From contig OW121848.1 in the NCBI GenBank assembly GCA_933228895.1, positions 99,591,470-99,655,469 of the forward strand: a DNA stretch of 64,000 bases, read 5' to 3'. Position 1 is the stretch's first letter; each line of letters opens with the position of its first letter. Shown here piece after piece: positions 47,101 to 59,100 of the stretch. Made by a program: the position numbers and the translations under genes. The notes under the pieces were generated by a model, which ran no database searches, was not told the origin of the DNA, and saw nothing but the letters and a program-made list of their open reading frames with translations. The DNA comes from Platycnemis pennipes (Eukaryota > Arthropoda > Insecta > Odonata > Platycnemididae).

Positions 47101-50100
47101 GGCATGCGTCAATAACGACTAGTCAAAAATACTCAAGAAATACGATGAACAGTTTTCATAAAATTTAAATGCAGTGTTTTTTTTAAGAGAATTTCAAATT
47201 GAACTTAATGGTATCTCACTGGAATTGTTCACCAAAATCATACTGCTTTTGGGCATGCTGAAAGTTTTCGTGGCCTTTATCTGCTGTAAGCATGGTGGAG
47301 TAATAGTTCCCGGATGGTGTGATGTCTTTTACCCTTTTTCCCTGCATAAGCACTTTTATATTTTGGTAGCCGCTCCTCCCATCTCGCTTCGCGGGCATCC
47401 CCAGATTCTTTTGTTTGCCCAGAATTACTGACAAGTTATGGTTCTCTCAATCAGCGTTGTTTATGCTTTTCCCATCTACTCTTGTCCCATCTCCACAAAC
47501 TCGAATGTGAATCATGAGGTAAGTAAGGCAGAAGATATGGGGTGGTGTCTGTCTGAAACTGCTTCGGTGATTTGTTCTCGGGTTCCCTCGAGCTTCTTTT
47601 GGAGGGGTAAGGGATTCTGGGTTCGTTGCCGACCGACGTGATGCTCCACACCTACCATCATCTCCCCTCTCCCAAGCCCCTCCACCATTGGATGCCACCT
47701 GAGAAGTTAAGGCATGGGAAAGCGATGAGTGAAATGTGATACTTTTGGTTCGCCATCGTAACTGATAAGGGACTTCCAGCAGGGAAGGAAGATGATGCAG
47801 TAGTTCATCACCGTAGAAAATACTTGGGGGAAATGAACAGAGCAGGCCAGTAAATTTAAAGGTCTACGGCGAAAACTTTGGTGACCTGGAAAATACACCT
47901 GTGTGATATTACTGGACACATGACCCAAAACATTCATTTTATTTTTATTTTCCGCGTGATCGCATCCGATAGTGCATACTTCTCCAATGTAAACTTGAAT
48001 CTGATAAATGCAAAGAATTTTGGCCACTAACTTCTCATTTTAGTGAATATTCTTTGTCTTTTTATGGAAAAATATAGCAGTACGGTGATTATCTCAGAAA
48101 ATACAGGATATGTTTCGCTAATTTTTGGAAAGTACGTTTAAATCGAACCCAGATAAATCGAAGTCCAAATTTTTTGGTCCCTTGAATTTCGAATTAATGA
48201 GGTTTTACTGTACACACTTCTTGCACTCATTTCCTTAAATTAGATTTATAAATGCATCATTAAAAAAATACATCATAAAGTTAACGCAAAGTTTCTGCGA
48301 GTTTAGTTCTGCAATAAAATATTTTCCAAATCACTTTTACAAATGCAGACTTTTATTATTTTTTAATTTATTGACATGTAAGTCGACATTAAAATTCTGA
48401 TTATATATCTTTTTTAAGTGCCTACTGGTAACATGAGCTGTATTCCTAGGGTAAGGCAGTGATCACACTTGACAGTTGACTTTCCTGAATACCATTTATG
48501 GTCCTTTGCAATGGGTAGGTTGCAGCAAGGAATGGCTGATGAAACTAAACAAATATATTTTATTTCAATCCGGTATTGAAACTAAAATAGATGGTCGAAA
48601 GGAAAATAGGAAGTCCACATTTTGTTCCATTCCATTACAATATGAAATATATTAATAATATGAGTTTTATTTAGATCTTGGATGAAACTTAATTCCTGGG
48701 AATTAAATGATTCTTTACGATACTCTTTTGCTCCTAGTAAGAAATTGAAGATGATAAAATTTTCCATTCAATGAAAACTGCTGAAAAAAAACTAAAAGAA
48801 AAAATGTAAACCACAATAAGGATTTAATGTTTCTTAATGTTTAATAGCTCTTGTTGTAAACCACTCTGCCATTGTTTGTTTGTTTGAGTTCGGCAAATGT
48901 AGGCTACCTTTTCATCTCATTTCATGACCCGAGTTACACAATCTCTTTCTGTTGGTATTAACTCTACCTACATTCTATTCACAGGGCACTTCGAAAAATT
49001 GGGAAAAGCTGGGAAATTTTAAAACCTCCAATCTGAATACAAATTTTTGCTGTCTTTGGATATGATTTCAATAGCAAATGTAATGAAAGATCAGTGCATT
49101 TTTTGATTCGACAAATCCCATCCTACCATACCTAATTCACACCACTGTGTTTCATCATGTATTTTATAAATTAAACATCATAGTTGCAAAGCTGGGACTT
49201 TCTGTATTTGTGTTTCATGCAACATATCAACTACATATATATTCCTTTTACCTGAAAGTGAGTTTCATAGCCATCCTCGGTGAGAGAGAAGCCCAACCCA
49301 AAAACAGCAGCATTCAGGATGAGGATGTCTAGTGACCTTGATAGACAAGGAAAACATTAAAGGTGATTTCAGTAAGTTAAAATAGTAGGTTTCCATTTTT
49401 TAAATCTAATTTGGAGAACTTCTTGAACTCCTTCATTGCTAGCATTGTAGCTGTCCTAACTTCCATACCTGTCACAAGACAAAACACTAGGAATAAAGAT
49501 GAGGCTTCTCAAACAGAAGATATCAATAACAAATACTTTGCCTTGACCTCATTTCTTATGCTATATGATATCAATATTCTAAGAATATTGGGCAGCTCTG
49601 CAATCAAGGGGTGTTATTTTCCTAAAAATTCATCTCTATCTTCATGATGCAGAAGATATTCCTGGAACTGTATATAAGTGTGGAAGGTTGTACATCAGGA
49701 AGAGTGCCCCATTTCTTACCATTTGAATGAACACTGACAAGCATCATTGCAGGAAATAAAAATGAGACAGCCATTATAGAACACATCAAATCAGGGCAAG
49801 GACAAAATATTATTACAGGGATGTTATGGGTAGAAGAAAACTTTCAATTTTTGCCACCAGCAAACAAAGCCTTGACATAAAAAAAAGAATCCCAGAATAT
49901 CAACTGGGAAGACAGAAATGAATTCAGCACTATTTGAAAGAGTATCTATTGTCCACTAAGTCCCGAAGACATTTTAGGAGTTGAGGTTAGTTTTAGGATT
50001 TAATTCTTTCCCGGCGAATTATTTTCGTAAAGTCTTCTCGGGCTTTCCACCGGGTTAAATAATGGTATAACACCAACGTTTCAACGGACGACTCGTCCAT

Positions 50101-53100
50101 CGTCTTCAGGGTGAGTGAGTAAATTAAAGCCGTTGAGGCGTATCTATAAACGGTTGCAACAATCAGGTTACTCCTGTTTTATAGCCTGTGTCTCTATTAA
50201 AATTATTTTTGTTTAGCCGGATCTCAATGGCCTCCTTAGTAAGCCTGTCCCAGAAGTTGTTCGAACGGCAGATTAATTTTGCGCTATCCCATTTTATCCT
50301 GTGGTCCCGAGTAATACTATGTTCCGCCACAGCAGACTTATCAGGTTGTCCAAGCCTAAAATGCCTCCGATGCTCCTTAAGCCTGGTGGCAATCGTTCTA
50401 CCTCTTTGTGAAGATCCTTGATGTTATTCAAGTGAAAGACACAGACATTTTGGTCAGTTTAGATATTGTGTCCCTCTTTACTCGGGTGCCACTCACTGAC
50501 ACCATTGAGTTGCTGAAGAATATTTTTGACGACAACACGGTCAAATTGTTCCATCACGCACTGACGTCTACATATTTCAAATACAATGGCGAATATTTTG
50601 AACAAACGGACGGAGTTCCTATGGGATCCCCTCTGTATCCAGCAATCGCAAATTTTTATATGGAATATTTTGAAGCGAAGGCACTTTCCACAGCTCCTCT
50701 ACGTCCAAGGTATTTTTTCTGATATGTGGATGATACCTTTCTCATTTGGCCCCATGGGTCTGATGCTTTGATGAAGTTTTTCAGCCATATGAACAACCAA
50801 CATGAAAACATACAGTTTACAATGGAGATAGAAAATAACGGCAAAATTCCATTTCTCGATATCTTGATCCATCGGAAGATAAATGGCGGCCTGGGACATA
50901 GAGTATACCGCAAGCCGACGCACACAGATCTGAATGCTCGCAGCCATCACCACCCCTCCCACAAAGCAGCGGTACTATCAACCTTAGTACACCGTGCCAA
51001 AGCCATAGCTGACACCGAGAGTCTTCCTGATGAGTTGAGTTATCTGAAGACAACTTTCTGGAAAAATGGATGCAGCGACCGGCACATTTCTTCAGCAATT
51101 AAAAGAACCTTCAATGCTCGTGGGTCGGAAGAGGCTGAAAAGTCAAAACCTGTAGCCAGGGCCGTTTTGCCGTATTTGTCAACAGTCTCTACCAAGATCT
51201 CGAGAATTCTCAAGAGATATAACATAGATACGGTCCATAAACCAATAAGTAAACTGAGAGACCAACTAGTTAAGGTGAAGGACCCCGTAGGCCTAATGAC
51301 CCCTGGTGTCTACCAGATTTCTTGCGAATGTGGCCAAGTCTACGTAGGGGAGACTGGTAGAACGATTGCCACCAGGCTTACGGAGCATCGGAGGCATTTT
51401 AGGCTTGGACAACCTGATAAGTCTGCTGTGGCGGAACATAGTATTACTCGGGACCACAGGATATAATGGGATGGCGCAAAATTAATCTGCCGTTCGAACA
51501 ACTTCTGGGACAGGCTTGCTAAGGAGGCCATTGAGATCTGGCTAAACAAAAATAATTTTAATAGAGACACAGGCTATAAAACAGGAGTAACCTGATTGTT
51601 GCAACCGTTTATAGATACGCCTCAACGGCTTTAATTTACTCACTCACCCTGAAGACGATGGACAAGTCGTCCGTTGAAACGTTGGTGTTATACCAATATT
51701 TAACCCCGTGGAAAGCCCAAGAAGACTTTATGAGGTTAGTTTTACTATCATTTTCGCTAACATAAAAGCTGAATATGCTGAATATTTTACTCCTTGAAGG
51801 TAGTTGGCTCGTCATGGGGGTGTATTCTCAGTAAGAAGTGAGGAGGTTTTTCGAAAATATAGAGGTATGATAGGAAGAGGATTCTCCACACAAAGGTTGC
51901 ATACAACCTTTGTATGGAGATCTCAATACTCCACATAGCATACAAATTTTGGTGGGACCTCAAAAGTCATTACGAAAAATGGAGGTTTATGATATGAAGA
52001 GGTTCACTAGAGAGGTTTTACTGTGGTTTATAATAAAAAAGAAATTTAATTAAAATCCACAGTACATAAGAAACATTAGAAAAATACATTTTTTATTGAT
52101 AAAAAATTATTTTCAACCTTGACTCAAGTGTTATAAAAGACTTTCAAAATGCCTAGATTCGAAATTCAAATTTTATGCTAAAGATTGAAGCTGCCGTTAG
52201 GCAAAAATAGCTTTCTTTCACTATCGGCACAGTGGAACCATCAATAATTATTTTTATACTTACACGATTGATAAAACCAATTCCACTTTCTTCAACTTCG
52301 TCACTGCACCTTTTTTCCCTTTACCAAAACGCGAACACATTCTTAGCAATGAAAACAAATTTGCTTTGCAATTCATTCCCCATGTTACAAGATAAGGAAA
52401 AACCAACTTTTTCATGCTTAAATTTTTATACTTTCTGACTTGTCAAGGAAAATAACAATAAATCTAAGCAATGCACCCATCCTTTCTCTTTTGAGCACCA
52501 CCACTCCCGCTTCGATCCAACCTGTATCTTTGAAGATTACCTCAAATTAATGGATCAACCTCGAGCGTTGCAAACACGTATAGGGAGTCAAAGGATTTGT
52601 AAGTAAATGATGTTGTTTTTCCAGTAAATTAAGTGTGCTCATGGTTAAATTTCAACAGAGGGGAACAGTGCTACAGGAGAAGGCTAGCCAGGTGGGGGAA
52701 GATTTAAGGGTAGAAATCTTTGTAACAAGCAATGAATAGTTTCAATGTTTCAGGAAATGCCACAATTTATCTTTCCGTGCACATACAGTCAAGTCCATTT
52801 AAACCAAAGTTGAAGGGGTGGAATATTTACTTCATAATAACCGAACTTCATTATATGTGGACCAGATTTTCAGAGCCTCTATTTTACTGGGTATAGCCTT
52901 CACTTCGTTATAATAACTTCATTATAAACGGGTTTGATAAAAGTGGGCTTGGCTGTATATGATTGGTTTTCAAGATTTCCATAAATATTGGAAGGTTTCC
53001 ATCCCAGCGATACATGTTCTTAATGTTGATAAAGGTGGACTATTCTATCTGATTAAAAATATCACTAGCCTTCAAAAATGAGGTGTGCAAAGAGAAAAAG

Positions 53101-56100
53101 CTGGCTAAGGAGAGACAAACTATTATAATACATAATAGAAATCCATTGACCTCTTTCCCACCCAAACTAAATAAGGAGTATGGGTAATGCGGGTTGCATA
53201 ATAAGGGATTGGCAATAGTTTGCCTCTATTCAGCGGTCACCTCCGTAAGCGGCCACCTTTCTTTTGGCCGTACTGTGGCCGCTTAAGACAGGTTTTACTG
53301 GATAAGATAGATAAAAGTCACTAGATTACATTGAAAGCTATAAAAGATTTTTCATTAGTATTCTCGGGGACTAATTGACTTAGCTCATACATTACCTATG
53401 TTTCAACTTAAAACTGGTGACAAATGTTTTCACGGAATGTAATTTAGACAGGTCCAATTCCATCACTTCAATATTGGCTTTAACTACATGGGAGCCATGG
53501 ACATTGCCCATTCCGCTGGCCTCATCACGTATAGATGCAGCTGCCTTTTCTCCCTCATTCACTCGCCGGCAAGCCATTATCACACTGCAACCATGTAAAG
53601 CCAATGACCTTGCTGTTTCAAAGCCTAAAAGGAATAAAGTGATAAACATGAGTAAAAATTAATTTATATGTAATCAATTTTGCAGACAAATGTTTTTTTT
53701 TAATCCCCTGAGAATTTTACTAGTGATTTTCATGAGATGTACTTGGTCAGCTTTACCAAAACAAATCATTCACGGACCTTCAATCATAGGTTCCAGAGAT
53801 GTCAACAAAATTATGTCAGACGTAGGAAAGTGAGAGAAGTAGAGACGTACATGTACTCAAATACTAGAGTGTTTAATATTCAAGATCCTGAATAATTATG
53901 CTAAAATATACAGTTCAAATACCTTGAATATCTCACCATAAACCATTGGGCACCCTTACAGTGCTCTTTTTGCAAGTTGATGAACTACACCATATGCACC
54001 ACGAGAGGAGATACAAGTCTATCGATGGTTTCACCATGTAATTAATGGTAGAAAGACAACAGTTTCAACTAATGAAATTCCGAACTCTAAGCAACACGTG
54101 GGAATTCCAGCTACAATCCTACAAGCTGCTTCGAGTATTACTGGCTTGCGCTAAACAACATTATTTTAGGCACAATGGACAATCAATAAAAATCTCCCAA
54201 CCATCATCCCTGTGCAGAATAATAATTCCATAAATGGCTGAGCATCCATATATAGACATAAGTAAAAAATGTTCATAAAAGTAACCAATGAGATCCACAA
54301 GCTGGAGTAAAATCAGAATAATCATGGAAAGTAGGAAAACATGTCATAAAAAAAGATGAATTATCCCAAAACCTTTCATGGTCTTTGATATAATTTTTCA
54401 AAAATGTAGTCTGTGCATAACCATGATGTGAGAAGCTTGAAATGGTGAAACAGAAAATTCACCTCATATGTGCACTTGACTGCATTCAAATTGACAGCAT
54501 GAAAATTAAGATTGAAAAAGACTGGCTTAAATTGGCCAGTTTCAAGAACCTTCCAAAACTCAGGAAAAACTCTTTTATACAAGCCTTTAAGTGAATTGAA
54601 AACACATGTAGCAGATTCATATTGAAAAGTTCACTCAGTAACCCTGACTGAAACCTGGTTCAGTTTGAATTAAAAAGTGTGGATTTTTACCGAGTGCCTT
54701 TTTAACATGAATATTTGTTGATATTTGTAATTTCAGTTGCGTTTGTTTCCTCCTTGTTTGACATGTATCGCTGCTCTTATGTTGTTGTTGTTCCATTAGT
54801 AGGTGGCTAATAATTACAGTATTCGACAATGTAACTGTTTTGGTGAAAGTTCCATTGAATGTCTTAAAGATATGAATACACCTTTTTTTTAAAACGTCTA
54901 AAAATTCTGACATATTATGGGCCCAGAACTGGTTTATGAGAAGTAAGTGAAGTGATTGTTATTCACGAAGGAAAATACAAACTAATTAGTCACCATAATG
55001 TCATCTGATGTATTGGGTATATCGTCTCACATAAAGCTGTTGTGTGGATGTGATGGATATCCAAGTTGGAAATTCAAACTACAAGCATATTTAATAGATA
55101 AAAACTTGTGGCACGTTATTGCTGTGTACCCACATGGTGATCAAACTGATACTGCTTCAAAGTCCAGGAAGGATGAGAATGCTCTAGCTAAGATTTGTTT
55201 GTGCATGGTCAATGCTGCTATCATACACGTAAGAAGATGCGAAACAGCTGCAGAAGCATGGAAAGTTCTTGCCAATGCATATGAAGATAAGGGCTTTGGC
55301 AGGAGACTTAACCTTCAAAAGACTTTGTACCGGTTATCCCTTAGTGATTTTACATCCATTGAAGAGTACATAACTGCCGTAATGGAATCTGCTAAGAAGC
55401 TAGTGGCTATTGGGAAAGAGATTCCTGATGAGGACTTAGTTGCTATTCTGCTTGGAGGTCTTCCTCCATATTATATATCTATATCTACAACATACCCTGC
55501 AAGCCACCTTGAGGGTGTATGGCATCACGACCCCCTAGTAATGCCACTCGAGAATTCAGGAGTTAAAGTAACGATTGATATGGTAAAAACTAAACCCTTG
55601 AATGAAATGTCCAAAAGCGATAGTGCAACTGAAACAATATTTGCATCCAATGTGTCGAGAACTATTCCAAAGAAAAAGAAGCTCCTAAAGTACAACAAGA
55701 CTCAAGATGGCTGCTATGGCTGTAACCAACCCGGCCATAAAAGACCAGCTATTCAAACAAGACCTAGAAAACGGCATCAAGCAGCTAAACAAGAAACAAT
55801 AAACTTTACACCTACTCAGCTTTAGGTGCTGGCGGTTGCACTCAAATCAATAAATATGATTGGTTTGCAGATTCTGGGGCAACTGCTCATGTGACTCCTC
55901 ATAAAGATATCCTATTTAATGTAAAGGGTAACTCTGGTTTGGAGATTGTATGTGCTGATAAATGAAAGTTGCAGAGTGACAGTATAGTTGATGTTATGAT
56001 GCACAAAAGTAATAACAACAACTGTATTAGTGGTATTTATGAAGTTTTTCAAGTCCTAATCTTGCTAAAAATCTTATATCTGTGTCAAAATGTTTTGTTG

Positions 56101-59100
56101 TTGTATTTAGCAAAGAAGGTGCTAAATTTCTTCATGAATAAAGTGACCGTGAATTAGACTAGGGCCGATATTGATAGCGAGTATCGGGTATCGGCCATTT
56201 ACCCGATGCTTCAATATTTTCGAGTAATTGTTTTTTCGGATACTTTTACTCGAAAGTGTTCGTTCGGTGAAAATCATCTAAAAGCATATAATTTTGCAAC
56301 TCCCCCTTCTTCAACTGACTTACCAACGTGTCGCATATTTGTTTACTTAGCTGCGATCTTCGTGACAGGAAAAGTGAGACAACTGCTTAGAATTGGCTAT
56401 GGGAAAGCCGGAGCCTGAAAAGCTCAACCTCGGAAAAGTAGACGATATTCCACATAAGATGAAAGTTTGCAGAAATAGCGACAAAAAGGAAAGTTCTGTC
56501 GTAAACTTAAGTTCGTCCTGATCAACACATACGTTGTTCGGTGTTTCGCCTACATTCCAAGCTCGTTTTCTAAAAATTTAAAATTCAAATAACATGGCAC
56601 GGTCAAGACTTATGACGTCTTCGGATTGTTGATTGATTGACACCAAGTGTTCTGACGGATTCGCATTAGAAATTTTAAAATGAAGACGAAAGTGTTTGTC
56701 GCGTGCCTACAATGTTCCATACTTACGGAGAAAACCCAGTTTCGTAAATTGACTAGAAAAACTTATCAGATGTCATGGTAAAAGTACAATTCATATTCTA
56801 TCAAAATTTTCTTGCGTTTCTGCTTTTCATAATGTTATGACAGTTTCCAAAGTGACACTGGCCTCTGCGACTCTAGGAAATGTGCCATTTTTCTTCTTCA
56901 CTGCAAAAACATGCCTCATAAGTAGGGACACCCAAAAATGGTAAATAAAAATCATCAAAAGCGGTGTTTAAAATGACAAATGCGGTAAATAAAATCGTTT
57001 TAAAAAGGTGAAAGCTGTGTTTAATGTTGGGAAAAGGAGTCTTAAAGGAAGGTTTTTTTTAAAATATTATTAATAAAGACTTCATACCAATGTGAACAAA
57101 CAGTTAATAGTACATACATTTGAGATCCAATGCAGAAGTTATGGCTACCCTACGCAACATAAAAAACACAGTAGGCAAAATTAAGTTAAAGGCAAATTAA
57201 TGAGATAATGGTAATAACAATAACAGAGTGGAGTAGTGGACTGCAAGTAATGAAGTTCGATTCTTATGGTGTTCAAAATTTTTCGTTCAACCATTGAATA
57301 AAAAACTTTATCATCCTTCATTTCCAACCTTTGTGTGTGGATACTGACTTTTTTGTACTTCTATCGCTTCAACTAGATTTACAAATGCGTCACTCAAAAA
57401 TACACTTTAAAGTTAACGTAATGATTCCATGATTTAATTCTGTAATATAAATGTTTTCCAATCATTTCCTTTCGCCTAATTTAATTATTTCTTTTACTTA
57501 TAATTTGGCATGAAATTTCTGATAATTTACTTTTTTAACAGACTACTAGCATTACCCTATGAATACAGCACGGCTGTATTCTTAGGTAGTGTTAAGGATC
57601 GAACTCACGACTGGCAGTACACTAGCCCTCATCTTTAACTACTACGCTCTCATAGGTTCATGGGAATCTGGCGAATGTAGGCGACCCGCATGACATTCGG
57701 CTTAATTTTTTTCTCGCACATCCGGGCCTATAGAGAGAAAGCTCAATACGAGTATTTTTTTTATTTTGTTTTCCTCGTTTGTGGCACGGAAAAAATCTTC
57801 TCATTTCGTGACCAGAGTTACTTAACCTCTCCTTGTTGGTATCTACCATACGTGCATTCCATTCGCGGGGCGCATCGATCACGAGGCCGCGAGATGTTAA
57901 AATCTCCGATCCGGATCTGAATTTTTACTGTCTCTGGATATGATTTCAGTAGCGAATGAAATGAAAGACCCGTGGTTCTTTGGATCCGACCCGACCATCC
58001 TTAATTTATGAGTGGTTCATTTGTAAATCTAATTTAAACAACAAAATCTAATAAAGTGAGTATTCAGATGAAATGGTTTGAAATTGATTATGATAACATT
58101 TTCGATGCAGTGACTGAAAGAAAAAATTAAACTGCGATTGGGATCGAACTTCGCACAGTACACTAGCTCTCGTTCATGGTTCTCGTTGTATGCCTGATTC
58201 CGGCGAATGTAGGCTACTCGCGTGACATCCTACGTATTTTTTTCTTCGATACCGGGGTAATGGGGGAAAAAAGTTATGCATCTTTATTTTGCTTCTAGTT
58301 GCACGGGTTCGTTTTCATCTAATTACGTGACCTTAGTTACACATCTTTTTCTTGTCAATATCTACCGCACCTACATTCCATTCACGGGGCACTTCGATCG
58401 CTAAACCGCGAAAATTTAAAATCTACGATCCGGATCCGATTTTACTCCGTGTCTTTGGATCTGAATCCGGAACCGAGAAAATTGAAAGATCCGATCCGGC
58501 CATCACTAAAGAAAATATTTCATGCGACAAAAAATTCGGCATTTGCAAAATAACTCAAATTTCGTTAAAAAAATCGCGTTTCAAAGAAGACGCGTTTAAT
58601 TTCGCGATTAAACCCTAAAGTCGCTTATTTCGTGAATCCTGTCACAAAAAATGTTTCGCGAAAATGTCATGTCCCTACTCATAAGTAATTGTTAAAAAAG
58701 TCTGGTACCTGCATTAAACGAAAGGCTAAAATATCTACACGCTGATATGTTTTGCATGAATTTAGCTTCTTCCTTTTTTGGGATATCAAGCCTCAAAGTC
58801 GAGTCGAAATATACTTTTTTGTGTGAACAGTGTACACATAATGTGCTATTTGGTCATATAGCCATAATTAACTATTAAGTGCACATCAATGCAAGGTATC
58901 GTACGTATCTTTTGGGAGGCTTAATGATTGAAAATGAACTTTTTTACAATAAATCAACACCAGCAATGACTAACTTGACGGAATGCATATTGGTCCCCTG
59001 GAAGTTATGCAACCAGATCATACGTCTTCAACATAACCTGAGAAGGCCTAACCTGTTCACCAAGTTTTCCTTGTTACCATGTTCAGGATTTCGGGTCCCT

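Larger units (their letters stand above)
54717..56160 (+). mobile_element. copia-type LTR retrotransposon, truncated
   Basis: The sequence before 54915 is probably LTR, ending in TTCTGACA, but its 5' limit is a guess. A primer-binding site follows (54915-54926), then gag (54998-55825) and the start of the protease (55858-55965). Everything beyond, including integrase and reverse transcriptase, is missing. Confidence 0.65.
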
